Shown: positions 20,962-35,802, counted from the first letter of the stretch. The stretch is DNA of 64,000 nt from Chrysomallon squamiferum (GCA_012295275.1 CM022677.1:172069-236068); one strand, 5' to 3'. Notes: generated from the sequence alone by a model not told the origin. Numbers and translations are program-made.

Positions 20962-21040
<79 letters not shown>
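20798..21040. repeat. CT-tailed dispersed repeat, copy 2
   Basis: 20798-20964 matches 10580-10670 at its 3' end (ACTACAAGTAATATTGTAAA, TTAATATAAACT) and is weakly similar along its length to 27688-27882. It ends in (CT)n at 20965-21040. The shared order of body then CT tail suggests a short non-autonomous element or microsatellite-associated repeat. Confidence 0.7.
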
Positions 21041-21045
<5 letters not shown>

Positions 21046-22087
21046 GATAAATAAATAAATATAAAGACAGAAACAAAGAAACGATTAAATTCATGAAATT
21101 ATAATTGTATATATTTTATTATTTAGCTAAAACAAGCAAGTATATTTCTGTTTGAATCAGAGACAGCAATTCTCAAATATTTGGAAATAGGGAATTGAAA
21201 GAGGATTGAATATTATGTCAGCAGTGTTACTAGCTGACAAATATACGTAACACAATTGTTTTGAAAGTATTCTAATTTAACACATCTTGCAGTTTACCTT
21301 ACGTATTTGTTAGAATGTACATATATGAGAATAGTTTCTCTGAATAAAACCGTCACACTTTTGTCATCTTGTTGATATTGTGAATGAATGTTTTTTTTGA
21401 ACCAGATTATCTGAAAAACATGAGTACAAAAACGTCCTACAGACCAATATGAATAATACAAGTTATCGCTTCGCTGGTTTTCATAGCCTTTCAGTTAGTT
21501 CGTTCGTATCGTGATGATAAACGATGCAGTACAAAGTCAAAGCATTTTCCAATGTCAGTGTTATCCAATATCAAATAGTTTAAATAATAATAATAATAAT
21601 AGTACTACTATTAGTACTACTACTACTACTGCTACTACTGCTACTACTGCTACTACTACTACTACTACTACTGCTACTACTACTAATAATAATAATAACA
21701 AAAAAGTTTGGATAGAAGATTTTCTAACAACATAACTACCTATCCATAACAACACATTCTACTCCACAAAACTGTTAATAAAAATTGCTGAATTTTTGTC
21801 TTCTTATTTAACCTGAGTATATTCTGTTCGAGCCACTGTCTCACGACATTTGTATCAGATAATTATTAACGTGTTTCTGTTTTATCCACACAGTGGAAAA
21901 CATAAAGACATTCTTACTGTTACTGATATGTGTGTAACATGTAGGGCGCCTGTAAGCTATATTCTAATCATTACAGAATATCTGTCACCTATAAAAGGAA
22001 ACAAAATAAGTAGTGTTAGTCAGTTAGTCATTATTCATGACTACTTTTCAAAACTGCAAAGACAGAAACTTAGCTGATGCAGGAAAT

Positions 22088-22157
<70 letters not shown>
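21041..22157. repeat. 1.1-kb tandem duplication, unit 1
   Basis: Begins TTTAAGATAAATAAATAAAT and ends AGGAAATAA(CT)n. Nearly identical to 22208-23366, with differences mainly in (ATT)n/(ACT)n lengths plus scattered substitutions. It contains a 75-codon frame (21850-22077) beginning MYQIIINVFLFYPHS that is preserved in both units. That can be explained by recency alone. An acceptor-like CTGTTTTATCCACACAG is present in it. Confidence 0.9.
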
Positions 22158-22160
<3 letters not shown>

Positions 22161-22207
22161 TAGTAATATATATATATTCCTTTATTATATAAATTTTATT
22201 TCATTCT

Positions 22208-23367
<1,160 letters not shown>

Positions 23368-23639
23368 AGAAAGCGGAGGCAAAAACAAAACACTACACAC
23401 CAAAGAATATAATTTTTTTTCTAAATAAATAAACAAAAACCAACCAACCAAACAAACAAACAAAAACATTTGCAATATTATTGAAATAAATAGCATTAAA
23501 TAACAAGTAAATGTCAAACCATTTAACATTATAATGTTTTCAATGTTGCTGTTGGATCTCTGTCTAAGTGTCTGTGTGTCCAACTATCTTTCTCAATTTT
23601 ATTTGTCACCATTAATTTCTACAAATCTCTTTACGGGCC

Positions 23640-23815
23640 CTGTCACCCTCCTCTTAGATTATGTGAATCAGTCCCTTGTTTAAACTAACTTGAACGTGCA
23701 CAGTAAACAAAAGACGAAACATAATCTCTAACACCTGGATTTAAAACACGTGTCTAAGATATCCAGTGACGTATCAAATTGAATTTGTAGTCACGTTTTT
23801 CGTATCCAGGGTATT
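23640..23815 (+). repeat. Dispersed repeat family R, copy 2
   Basis: Shares TGTGAATCAGTCCCTTG, AACTTGAACGTGCACAGTAA, AAAGACGAAACAT, GGATTTAAAACACGTGTCTA and TAGTCACGTTTTT with 24880-25065 and partly with 16520-16640. Confidence 0.8.
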
Positions 23816-24154
23816 CCTTTTCTTTTCTTTAACCTACCATTTCTCTTGTATTTATTTATTTATTTATTTCTATGTCTTCCTTTACATATTTTGTCGTTGT
23901 TTGCACGTGTGAAAGAGAGAGACGGGACACACACACACGCACACAATAGTACCTCGAGTTGAGAGCAGTCGCCCGGTCGATGTTTTGCTTTGACTTGCGA
24001 GACAGAATCCGAGTTATGAGCGAGTTTCAGAAGCTGAAGGAGACGATAAAGGCTTTTTGAGGGGCTGGAACAGATTAATATGGTATTTCATTTAATTTCA
24101 GTTGGGAAAACTGATTTGATATAAGAGCAAATTGAGATACGAGCTCGGCCATAC

Positions 24155-24730
24155 ATATATAGAAGTTGTTGTTACTGCTCTTGTTACGTTAAAACGCACG
24201 TGTGTGTGTGTGTGTGTGTAACTGATTTCTATTGTAATCTATTTTAGAAAGATGACGTCACAAAATTTACTTTTAGGACTGCAAACATCATATCTCTCTA
24301 CTTATAGGTTTATCCTGTCTCATTCAACAACGAAAAAATATGTAAATGAAGATATAGTAAATACAAACATAAATAAATAACTAATTAAATAAATAAGTAG
24401 TAGAAGTAGTAGTAATAGTAGTAGTAGTAGTAAAAGGACCATAATTCCTATTACTTTTGTTTGCTATTATTATTATTATTATTACTATTACTAATATTAC
24501 TAGTTCTACTGTTACTATTACTACTAGTACTACTACTAATAATAATAATACAACTCAGCTATAAATACTACTTGCTAATATATATATTAGTTGTTACTGT
24601 TCTTGTTACGCTAAAATGCATATGTGGGTATGTGTGTGTGTGTGTGTGTTCTGTCTGTGTCGGTGAAAGTGATTTGTATTGTAATCTAGTTTAGAAAGAT
24701 GACGTCAAAATATTTGTTTGTAGCAAAAAC
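24155..24730 (+). repeat. Local duplication (two diverged copies)
   Basis: 24165-24290 (GTTGTTACTGCTCTTGTTAC, GTTAAAACGCACG(TG)n, TTGTAATCTATTTTAGAAAG, ATGACGTCA) recurs at 24590-24730 with the same order. Together with the two R copies flanking it this indicates an old segmental duplication of 23.6-24.4 kb. Confidence 0.75.
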
Positions 24731-24879
24731 CATATAGGTTATGATGTTTTAGAAAACTGAAATCAAATAAAAAAAAAATAATAATAATAATAAATAACAA
24801 AACAAACAAACAAATAAACTAAAAAAAAAAAATAAAAAATTATGGTTTTGTTCCTCATCCCATAAACACTGAAGCCTCA

Positions 24880-25065
24880 GTACCGGCCCTGTTCCCCTCC
24901 TCTGTGATTATTGTGAATCAGTCCCTTGCTCCAACTAACTCGAGCGTGCATAGAGAAGAAAAGACGAAACATGATTTGTAACACCGGGATTTAAAAGACG
25001 AGTTTACAGATCCCCAGTGAGGATGCAGTTTAGTATCTAGTCACGTTTTTGAGATATCAGTTACT
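24880..25065 (+). repeat. Dispersed repeat family R, copy 3
   Basis: See 23640-23815. Conserved marks include GTGAATCAGTCCCTTGC, AAAGACGAAACATGAT, ACACCGGGATTTAAAA, AGATCCCCAGTGAGG and TAGTCACGTTTTT. Confidence 0.8.
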
Positions 25066-25639
25066 AAGTTTTGTTGTTTGTACGTAGTAATGAGAAAGAG
25101 GGTCAAAGATCATCCTTCGTAGCTGTGAATAGAACATTTTATACAATGCGTCATACAGTAATAATATAATTAACAATAATAATAACAATAATAATAATAA
25201 TAACAACAACAACAACAACAGTAGCTGCGGCAAGGACAATAGGATTAATAACAACAACAACCACAACAACAACAATACTAATAATAAAAGTAATAACAAT
25301 ACAAAATAATAACGATAACTGTTTGAACAATAACAGCAACGACACCAAAACAATATCAATGATAATAACGCCTTCAGCTGTGTTGTGATAGTTTTGATTC
25401 CCTTTTCATGTTTATTTTCAGCATTTTTTAATTTTATTTTTTTCTATTTCTGTGGTTCCCTCGTTAGTTCAGTCGTCATTTTGTTCGTTCGATTGCTCAT
25501 TTTTATTTAATTTAATTTATTTATGCACCATTATATCTCTCTACTTATCGGTTACGAAGTATTGGAAAACTGCATCCAAATTGAACAAAAAAAAAAATAT
25601 ATATAATAATAAATAAATATAATGAGATGACCATATATG

Positions 25640-26010
25640 GCAAGTGCTGCCTTTAATTTAAGGGATGGAGTGGACATTGCAAGACCTTAAACAATTGCTA
25701 GAGAAGTTAGCGAAACTGGTCGTGTGGGTTTTTTCTGTACTGGTTTGATGTTTTTCGTTTTGCAATTTTTATTAAGATTTGTTTTATGATCCTGATGAGT
25801 TTGTCCGCCAGAGTTACATGTTGTAAATGTTATATTGCTGTATCAGGAATTACCTAATATTAAAGCTCTTGCATTGGAAACTCGTCTTGTTTGTTCATTC
25901 CTTACATATTACGCATGTATATTATACAGACATATAGCTATCTAAGAGAACCGCTTGCTTCCCCTCCCCATTACATTTAGTGTTAGAAGTGGGATTGTAA
26001 GGCAATTATG
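25640..26010 (+). mobile_element. Possible LTR retrotransposon remnant (solo LTR plus primer site)
   Basis: 25830-25985 has a CTGTATCAGGAATT..ATTAAAGCTCTTGCATTGGA region reminiscent of an R/U5 with polyadenylation signal, and ends ACATTTAGTGTTAGAAGTGG. TGTTAGAAGTGGGAT resembles primer-binding-site sequences seen just after LTRs of invertebrate elements. No second LTR and no gag/pol reading frame is visible nearby, so it would be a solo or truncated copy. Boundaries are guesses. Confidence 0.3.
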
Positions 26011-26934
26011 ATATTTGGAAATAGCTGAAAGACAACTAATACCCTCACCATGTTATTCAAGAACATTTGAACTTTTTTTCACATGAATACTGATATTAAT
26101 AATAACGACATATTTATGTAATTAGAATTCACGTTAATATTAAGTTCAGTATGTGGATGTTGCACAAATTTGTTCCGGTCTACCTGTAATTTGGATTATG
26201 AAAATATATTTTATTTTTGTAGCATATTCCTTTGAATATTAATTCATAAGTTAATAAGGTGCATGGAACGTTTGGAGAAACGAACAAGTAAAGGAACTAT
26301 GAACATGTTCATTTCAGATAATTTAACGATAAGTCAAATATTATTTTCTTCTATAGTCATTGAAGTGCAGTACGATTGCGCTTTTATTAAATCTTTAATT
26401 CTATTTTAGGTAACGTATTTCTACGTTTAAACGCTTTATTTTCCAAAGAGTGTTCTCTTTTTGTGGCGTGTCCATAACGTCTTCATACTTTAACGCAATA
26501 AATACAGTTTTATTTTGCCAGTAATTTAGTTTTTCACTCTTTTTTTAGCAGAAACATTGCTCATCCAAGTATGTTTCTTGGCCACAGTGACAACACTTTC
26601 ACGTGATTAGACAGTGCAGAAATTGACGCGTTTAAACACTTTGACATGTGTTGCTGGGGCGTTGAATGCTTGCCAACATGATTAGTTGATTGCTTATTGT
26701 GAAACATTATTGAGCAACAGGCTTTTATTAAATGAATTTTAGTTGCTTTTTAATGTAGTATTGAAGTAAATGTTTAGAAGCTTTTTACTGTCTATATAAT
26801 AGCTTAGTTAGAAAAATGTTTTATATATCATGTCCAATTATTTTGTTTTTCCTAAGGGTAAGTATTTATGCCATAAAAATAATTTTTCACTTCCTATTGC
26901 TTTGTTTTGTATTTTTCTGTTATTACTATTATTA

Positions 26935-27054
<120 letters not shown>

Positions 27055-27230
27055 ATCTGCCTCAAAGTAGAAAGGTGAGTCGCTACTTTAACAAATCAGC
27101 TTCATTTATTAAATAAATAAAAATATCCTGTTTTAAAAAATAACAAACAACGAGAATACATTAAATGTTACATATCAAAACAAATTTTATATTAATATAT
27201 ATAATGTTTGTCTTCTTTTTTCCAGTCATT

Positions 27231-27248
27231 AACTTAATGCATTAAGTT
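27231..27248. repeat. Perfect 18-bp palindrome
   Basis: AACTTAATGCATTAAGTT is its own reverse complement. It might be a homeodomain-like dimer site or cruciform seed. Context gives no further clue. Confidence 0.7.
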
Positions 27249-27584
27249 GTGACATTACAAGAAATTAGTTCAATCTAAATTTGTTAACAGTCAGTGTTAA
27301 AGTAACATGACAGTTCATATGTAAAACCTGTTAGCGCTTATGTTTATAATTATATTGTATCACATAACAATTATAGTAAGTTTCAGATGCTTCTATGCTG
27401 AAATAAAACAAGTTTATTTTTGCATTCAGCTTTCTTAGATTAAGCTTACATTTGGCATCATTTTGTACTATATATAAGATTTTAGAAAAAGAGATTGCGT
27501 TGGGCATCAACTAATAAAAGTGAACATAACAAAACATAGAAATGATAATAATAATGTTTCCTTACTGAGTAATGTTTTACTTTT

Positions 27585-27605
27585 TCCATGGTAACACGTC
27601 TCCTA
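27585..27605. promoter_or_regulatory. RFX X-box-like motif
   Basis: TTTCCATGGTAACAC (about 27585-27600) resembles the imperfect palindrome bound by RFX factors at ciliary gene promoters. No coding exon follows within reach, so its relevance is doubtful. Confidence 0.2.
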
Positions 27606-27687
27606 GCACTTTGACATTCATGATTTGTTCACCACTGGCAACAAGCTTCAAACATGGATGTTTGGGGATATTTAATGTTTGTTTCTA

Positions 27688-27882
27688 TGCGTGAAAAAGA
27701 TAGTTCTTGAATGTTTGACATTGTCAGGTTCATTCAGTTGACACAAGACAGATATGATTAAAAATAAAACAACATCACAAATATACGCAAACTACGAGTA
27801 TAATTGTAATTGTAAATTATAATAAATTTTATTATTTTTATAAGTGTAATTAATCTAATCTCTCTCTCTCTCTGAGATACAC
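27688..27882. repeat. CT-tailed dispersed repeat, copy 3 (diverged)
   Basis: Similar in order to 20798-20970: a GCGTGAAAAAGATAGTTCTT-type start, GTTTGACATTGTCAGGTTCA, CACAAATATACGCAAACTAC and a short (CT)n end at about 27862-27874. Confidence 0.55.
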
Positions 27883-27889
27883 CTGCATA

Positions 27890-29610
27890 TACGTGTGTGT
27901 GTGAGTGTGTGTGTGTGTGTGCGTGAAACAAATATCACTGAGTAAAATTATTATTTAATGACAGTATAATTAAACTGATTTTCTGATATTAATTATTATA
28001 TGAAATGTGGTGATAATGTGCAGCTGATTCGCACTCTGTTTATCTACAGCTTCGTCAATAAATTTACAGAAATAAACGTAATTTATTTTAACATAGGTTG
28101 CCGCTTCTTTGTGTTTTTTGTCGCTACTTTCTGTTATTTGTCATTTCGTCCGTTTCTTTCCTGTGGAAAATTTATACACACACATTTTTTTCTCAGGAAA
28201 GAAAAGGTCAAATGACAAAGTCAAATCTCCGTCTTTTGTTCAGTTAATAGCATCAAGGGGAAAAAAAAAGCAAAAAAAAAAAAAAAACATCTTGAATTTG
28301 GCCACTGCAAGGAGATTAAGATAAGATTTTGTTTCATTGAAGAACAAAGGAGATTTTTCTTCTTCTGCTTCTATCTTTCTTTGTTTTGTTTTCTTTTTTT
28401 CTGTTATATAGCTTTTCAAGTCTCGATTCACCGCATAACCTATTTTGAAACTGGTTCAGATAACATTTTATTTGTTAGTGAAGCGAAACTTACTATGTTG
28501 TTTGTTTGCTGGTGTGAACAATGAAACAAGTTACGAGTGTTTTAGAATGACAGATTTATTCAGGAGACCATACTCCACATAGAAAAATTATGTAGATAAA
28601 TCGACTTGTTAAATAACGAAATAAAATACATTACAATTAAACAAATACAACACAAACGTACAATTGGTCACGTTTCAACATAATTTATGTCAGTGTTAAA
28701 CTAATTTCCCGATCTAACATATTATAATCTGAATTTCATCAAATTTATTTCCCGATCTAATAGTCGACAGTATGTGCAAATATTAATATTTCTGAATGTA
28801 ATTTATGTACTTATACATATCTCGCTCAGTCTGTATAAATGTAACCTACAAATACTAATTTTTTTATAAAGTGACTCTTTTCATCTAAGAAAAGAAAGAA
28901 AGAAACTTTTTTATATACGTGAGTAAAAGTTATTATTTTCTGTCAGAGAGAATATCAGTATTTTATATTATATTTGTTTAAAGTTTAAATAATAAACTAT
29001 CTAGAATGAGGGTTTTCTTAAATATATCATTAATCACGATGAGTAAAATACTCGAGCGAAAAGGAAGATGTTTTAAATTACACACCTATACACACACACG
29101 TACACACACATTCACATACATATATACACACAACACAAATACATTCACATATATACACATACATACACAACTCACACATACACACACATATACCCACAAA
29201 CACAACACACACACACACACATACAGAATACACACAACGCATACAGACACATTCACGCACAATACACCAACGCACAATACACCAACACACATGCACACAC
29301 ACGACACAGCAACCACATCCTACATTGTCAATTTAACAGAAGTTTAGATTCTGTTTGTTTATCGAGGCGAAACATACTTGGCTGTTTACTTGGCTGACAA
29401 AATTGATAAATAGTGTGCAGTATGTGAAGTAGAATATATTTCCTAAAATTTATCACTCGCAGTAATTAAAAATAAATAAATAAATAAATAAAGTAAAATA
29501 ACAGATGTATTATTATTAGCAGTTTTGTGATAATGGTTATACAAGTATTAGTATTAATAGTAGCAGTTGTTGCTCCTGTACAATATTTTTTATCCTTAAT
29601 TTTGTTTTTA

Positions 29611-29669
<59 letters not shown>

Positions 29670-29779
29670 TTATTTTTATTTTTTTTTATTATTATTTTTT
29701 TAAATGTTACAACAGCGAACACATCTACTATTTAACTCAGGTACGGACCTGAGTACAGAGGAATGTGGGTTTCACAAAG

Positions 29780-29817
<38 letters not shown>

Positions 29818-30122
29818 AAACAAAAGATCAGATTTTGTGAAAATTTATAATAATAATAGTTTCTGTTTTCTGTCAAACGCTTATCAAAACAAAATCAGAA
29901 TTTCCAGGTCCAGTGACCTCCATTTCATAAAAGGGCCCACCGGACTGTGCAAAGATTACAAATTATTAGATTACTGCAGATGTCAATGAAAACATCGAAT
30001 TCAAAGAGCAAGAAAAGCCAGCCTAGACTGATGCATTTTAAAACTTTGTTTGTTTGTTACACAAAACTCGTCATAGCTAATTATCTTAATTCTTAAATTT
30101 TAAAACTTTGTATGTTTGTTAT

Positions 30123-30194
<72 letters not shown>

Positions 30195-30278
30195 TGTGTT
30201 TTTTTCTAGCTACGTTCTTTGTTATACCAGCTTGTAGCACTGGTTTTCACTGAGATATATATATACAAAATTAATAAA

Positions 30279-30333
<55 letters not shown>

Positions 30334-30901
30334 CAGAACCCCCAAAAAACAAAACACTAGAAATAATTGTGATCATGGCCATCTAAAATGTTCTATTCGA
30401 GAAAACCAACACTATTGGAGGGTTGAAACCTTTCATACAGATCAAAAATGAACATACCCTGTCTGTCTATTTGCCGCTTTATAAGGCATAACTTAATATG
30501 TGATGATGGAATAGTTTAAATAGTTTATTGTTGTTATTATTATTATTAGTAGTAGTAGTAGTAGTAGAAGTAGTAACAGCAGCAGCAGCAGTAGCAGTAG
30601 TAGTAGCAGCAGCAGTTGTAGTAGTAATAGTAGCAGCAGTAGTAGTAGTACAGAACTGTTACTTTTATTAACAACTGCTAACATTATTTGAACAATGTCT
30701 TGAGAGGAAACCCGCTATAAAGAGAAACTTTCAAGGATATAACACTCGATAGTTCTCACTGGTACTGGATGTGATGTGGAAATACTTAGTGGATCCGCAG
30801 TGAACGTTCAAGTCTACACGACGATGTATTATTGTAATTAAGCAAACTACTGAACGTCGAATCGAACATTTATTTCTTTGTTAATTTAAAAAATGATGAT
30901 G

Positions 30902-30947
<46 letters not shown>

Positions 30948-33620
30948 GAATCATAATAAAGAAGAAGAAGAAAACACTTAAAATATGTAGAAAATAACAT
31001 GACCAAATTTTAAGCAAACAAAGTTTGACATTCAGTCTACTTTTTGTTTTCTTTCAAAACAAACCAGTCAAATGTAACTTTCATATCTATTACCAGGTCC
31101 TAAACCTGTTCTATACAAAGATGTACATAAATAATATAAATTGCTACTTTTGAATAAATAAATATATTTAAAAAATAAAATAAAATAAAATAAAGTAATA
31201 TATATATATAAAAATCCTAACCTAATTTGCAAAAATAATCTGAAGTGTAGGATATTTTCAAATACATTTATTGAATTAACACTGAAAGGTTAATTTTGTC
31301 AATAAATATTAAATGAAATGAAATAATGATAAACATACATAAAAAATCTGTATTGAAATTAAAAAGTATTTAAATCGAGTAAGAATTATATTTTATTTGT
31401 AAAAACAAAATTCCTAAATCAGACTTCTTTTATCTATTCATGAATCTTAATAAGTCTTAAATCTAACTCTAAACCTACCCTCAGCCAATCCTCACTCACA
31501 CTTTTTATTATTGTTGAATTTAACTCAGTGATAATTATTTTGAATGAAGATAATGTCTTAGATCTCTCTCTCTCTCATGAATGTATTATCATTCAGTCTC
31601 ATTTTGTCAAAAATATGATTCGCTCTCCTGAGATAAGACTGATTTCTAGTGAAATGTCAGTAATAACAGCTAAACACTGAATTTGTTAATCACTGTTCCC
31701 CTCCACTTTACCTTATGAAGTTGTCTATGACTCTAGCTTAAATTAAAAATATAAATAACAAAACTCAGAATAATTTAAAAATTTGTTTGGAAGGAGAAAA
31801 CAGGATTTAAATAAACATTTAAAACTACCTATTTTAAATCTTTGAATACAATTACCTGTCATAAATAAAAAGAAAAGCCTGTATCAAAAGTGTCAGCAAT
31901 AAGACTTGAATCACTTTAGTTATTTTGTGTAATATGTGTAATGACTGGTTCCACATATTGTCTGTAACAGAAAGATATACAGATAGAGAGATAGATAGAT
32001 AGACAGATATACAGATAAACAGACAGATAGAAAAATAGACTAAACAATTTAAATATTATATTCTGCAACAGGAAACAACAAAATTTTTCAGTCATTTGAA
32101 ATGCAAGTAAAATTCAAAATTATAGATCTCTATGCAAAGTTTTTATGGTGTTTTCTGAATATGTACACACCAAACAAATGAATAATAGTACCATTATTAC
32201 AGTAACCCCTCAATTACTTATGCAAAATATGGTATAAGATGTATCTGAACTTTCAAACTAAAAGTATTTAAACATTTTTTTAAATGTTTTAAAGTGCTGA
32301 GAGGCGCCAAGATTTCTGATTGATCCAATACAAGTGTATTAATAAAATAAAAAGAAAAAACATTAGGTTAGAACAAATTTAGAAATTTCTAAACAACTTG
32401 ACATATAATATAATCTAATATAATATAAGCTGCAAATTAATCATTAAGAAAAGATATTCCAAACAACATATATTCTTCCATTTTATGTTTTATTAATATA
32501 TGTTTTTATAAATCTTTACCAGTAGATACAAAAAAATAACAATAATAATAAAGTTATCTCTTTTGAGCTATACGATTTGTAGTTTTTCAAAACAGTAAAT
32601 CAAGGATTTCTATATCAGTCATTTTTTAAATAATTTCTTTTTCAAACACTTGACTGTCTGGTCCAAACTTTCTGTCTGCTGGTCTATGTCTGTCTGTATC
32701 TTGCATGAATGACACTTTGAATCTGAAATCAGTTTCACAGATTTATAAATTCTTCAGTAAGTGCAGTCCACATAACAGGTAACTGTTTTTAAAATATTAC
32801 TTTTAGTGTGGAACTTTCTAAAAGCTCTCAAATTCTTCAAGAATTCAGTTCATCATATTTGTTGTGGTTTTATCTTCTGCTGTTTCTTCTGATTAGTTTG
32901 TTCAGTACGGTGAGAAAACTTGAAGAACTTGGAGATAAACACAAGTCACTTAGAATCAATGTCACTTCTCACATTTTCTTTTATTCTCAAAACAAGCTTA
33001 TGAAAAAGGACCCTGGAGAAAACAAAATTATTATTCAAATTAAAATAATATTCAGAGTTGTATAAACAATATTATAGAATTTAACACATACAATGAAGGT
33101 TGATATAATTCAAATGGGATGGGTTGTCACTTAATTATTTTAATGAATTTTTACTTACTGTTAAAAAGCCATTTATTCCATGGACAAAATCAGTTTAATT
33201 TAGCATTGCATTTCATTTCATTTCGTTTATTTAATTGTGAATCATTTCACACATTACATTTTATTTCATTTTATTCCATTAATTTTATTAGATTTTATCA
33301 TTATTTCATTTCTTTTATTTCAGTTCAGTTCAGTTTGTTCAGTTCAATTGAATTATTGTACTGTATTGTGTTGTGTTGTTGTGTATTGTACTTCACAGTA
33401 TTTCATTTCATTTATTTTATTTTATTGTATTGCACTGTATCTCACTGCATTTCATTTCAATGTATATCACTTCATTTTATTGATTTCACTGTATTTTATT
33501 TGATTGAATTAAATTCACGGTAAATGTATGTCTTAGGAGGTTTGTGTATGTGCATGTTTCATGTGCGTGAATATTTGCATGTGCATGTGAATCTTTGCAT
33601 GTACACTAGTTGATGTGTTT
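27890..33620. other. Gene-poor stretch of simple repeats
   Basis: I see no supportable gene. It contains CA-rich degenerate sequence at 29080-29310, (ATT)n at 29617-29670, a poly(A) at about 29780-29813, (AG)n at 30126-30188, (AAT)n at 30283-30332 and 30905-30946, (AGT/AGC)n at 30547-30650, GATA-like units at 31975-32035, and TTCATTT/TTTTATT arrays at 33200-33500. Reading frames are low-complexity products of these. Confidence 0.65.
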
Positions 33621-33639
33621 GTGATATATTAATATTCAT

Positions 33640-33725
33640 ATATCTCTACAAATAATTTTGTCGGTTTCCCATTTATAACTGTCCATACAGGTACATGTGT
33701 AGCCTCCATCTTAGTAGTTACAGTT
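33640..33725 (-). pseudogene. Decayed EGF-like exon
   Basis: After an acceptor-like TTTCTACTCAG the minus-strand frame reads NCNY, a stop, then DGGYTCTCMDSYKWETDKII and a last C. The C-x-C and Y/W-x-x-D spacing match the second half of a calcium-binding EGF domain. The in-frame TAA and loss of the first cysteine pair show decay. It lies in line with the other EGF-like exons to the right. Confidence 0.5.
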
Positions 33726-35037
33726 CTGAGTAGAAATATTTTTGAATTACATTCATTTATATCTGAAAGAGAGAAACAGATAAATTATATCTCAATCATT
33801 AACAACCATTAAACTTTTGACAGGTTTCTGAAATTACTCAAATATCATTTACCCACAGATTATTTATAAGAAATATATTAACCGAAACTTAAAATTCATA
33901 GATTCTGAGAGGTTTTGAGCATTTCTAAAATTAATCAAGTTTAAGTTCCACATATATAACTATTATTAATAAAAATAAAAATTATTCATAAATTCTGACA
34001 AGTTTCTGAAATAGTATTAACTGCTTTGAAATTTTTCTTAATTCCAGAACTGAGAATTTTAACTTAACTATTTGAACAGCACAAAAACTTCCAATGCATA
34101 CATAAGCTGCAAACTGATTTCTGAATATGTAAAGAGCATGACATTATAAATAATAAAAAAAAAAAACCTGATAATGGTAGAAATGCTGGCCATTCAGATT
34201 CAAAGAGATAACTCTTAAACTCGAAATACGAATAAACTAAGAATGCTTGAAGTGAACAATTTAACCTCATTTTTATAACTTTATTTTGTCATAACTAAAA
34301 TAATTTATAATTTTATTACATTCTGACACAAATGAAAATAAAATAGTTTATAATTTTATCAAATGTTGTCACATTTAAATAAAAAAAATTATTTTTTTTT
34401 TTTTTCATTTTGTTAAAAACTAATGTGACTTAACCTGCAAAAAATAAAGTTAGTACAAGGTTTGTTTTGGTTTCTTTTTTGTTGTTTTTAAAAATGTTAA
34501 TTTCTTAGTCACTGAAAGTTGATTTTATGATTTTCAGTGTTAAATAAACATTCTCTTAATTTTGAATAAAAAATTATTAACAAGTATAAAATGATATTTT
34601 TATTATTTTATTTGTTTATTACATTTTAATGCAGATAAAGTTAATGTTGTGACTGAGGTATTAATTAACTCATTTCTGTGTAAATATCAGACTAAAACAT
34701 CCATTCTGATTTCTTTGGTAATTAAAATCACAGAACGATGTACAAAATTCATCAATCATTTGTATCATTTAACTATTTTTTTTAAGTAAAAAGTAATAAT
34801 TTTTGGGAATATCACTATTTATAAAGTAATAAGCAATCGTTTTGAGCATACAACTATTTATTAAATACAAATAACTTTGTAACATTTGTAAATCATTTGT
34901 AACATAGCTATTTATTAAATAATAAGAAATCATTTGTAACATATAACTCTTTATGAAATAAAATGTTATAATTTCAACTTGTTATCAAATTTTTAATATT
35001 GAGTAAATTAACTTTTTATTAAATATATCCTACTCAC

Positions 35038-35195
35038 CTGCACTTTCATCTGACAAGTTGTGATACCTCAAATGATAGGAGGCTGGCAGGCTTTTGCAGT
35101 TGCTGTTTGCTCGACATGAAACTGTTGAAACACTACATTCATCTCTGTTGTTTTCACATCACACACCACCCAGCCAGCATTACACTGACAATGGT
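35038..35195 (-). pseudogene. EGF-like exon with a frameshift
   Basis: Acceptor TTTCCTCTCAG and donor GCAG|GTGAGTA are both strong. The first part reads HCQCNAGWVVCDV (end of one EGF domain). The second part, in another frame, reads DECSVSTVSCRANSNCKSLP followed by ASYHLRYHN (start of a cbEGF domain). The exon is 158 bp, not a multiple of three, although the flanking phases are 1 and 1, so one base is lost or two gained. Two cysteines expected near the end are missing (YHLRYH). Confidence 0.65.
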
Positions 35196-35439
35196 CTGAG
35201 AGGAAAAATAAAATTTAAATTTAAAATAAATAAATTAAATTAAAATCAAACTTTAGTGTAAGTATTTTTTTATAAAACAAAATTTAAAAAATTATATTAA
35301 ATGTATAATCTAAATAAGATCAGAAATTTCTAATTTTACAGAATAAATTGCTTCAAATTTCAAAATATAATTATATTTTTAAAATATTTAAAAATTAATT
35401 TTTATATTATTGTATCTAGTAATGAGAAATTCTGCTTAC

Positions 35440-35568
35440 TAACACATGTCTGATCATTCTCAAGTTTCTTCCCAGCCAGACAGGAACAAGTGAATCCTCT
35501 GATTCTGTTAGTACAAGTATCAGTATACTTAGTAATACTGGCTTCAACTGATGTACACTCAGTTAGAT
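35440..35568 (-). CDS. Intact calcium-binding EGF-like exon
   Basis: 129 bp, exactly 43 codons, entered and left in phase 1, the classic symmetric EGF exon. The minus-strand frame starts D-L-T-E-C and continues to CTNRIRGFTCSCLAGKKLEN and DQTCV. It has six cysteines with the D-x-x-E-C start and G-F-x-C-x-C core of cbEGF domains, which act extracellularly in calcium-stabilised protein contacts. Donor GTTA|GTAAGC and acceptor TAGTATTTAG are present. Its neighbours on both sides are damaged, so the parent gene is probably dead or this is a spared exon of a broken array. Confidence 0.65.
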
Positions 35569-35703
35569 CTAAATACTACTATTACTACTAATAATACTAA
35601 TAAAGTAAAAAGCTTATTTCAATATTTGTCAAACCAAGGACTCTTTCATCTGAGACAAGACTTGCACTTTTTGCTACAGTTCAAAGAAAAAAAAAATGCT
35701 AAC

Positions 35704-35802
35704 CTTTCTTGTACTTTTAGTAGTAACCATAGTGACATAAACTGCCTTCAGCTTTATGACAAATCGGTTCCCAAGTCAAACCCTGACTTCTACATTCTCA
35801 GT
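35704..35802 (-). pseudogene. Decayed EGF-like exon (two stops)
   Basis: 99 bp, 33 codons, between TTTTGTTTCAG and AAAG|GTTAGC, in phase 1-1. The frame reads stop-ECRSQGLTWEPICHKAEGSL, CHYGYY, stop, KYKK. E-C, C-x-x-x-x-G-S and C-x-x-G-Y-Y match a cbEGF domain with the leading aspartate codon turned into TGA and a later TAA. Confidence 0.55.

Noticed and set aside
29006-29347. His/Thr-rich plus-strand frame and Cys/Val-rich minus-strand frames
   Set aside because: Products of a degenerate CA-rich simple repeat.
33119-33523. 134-codon plus-strand frame rich in Phe/His/Ile
   Set aside because: Translation of TTTCATTTCATTT-type arrays. No motif, and overlapping frames are equally long.
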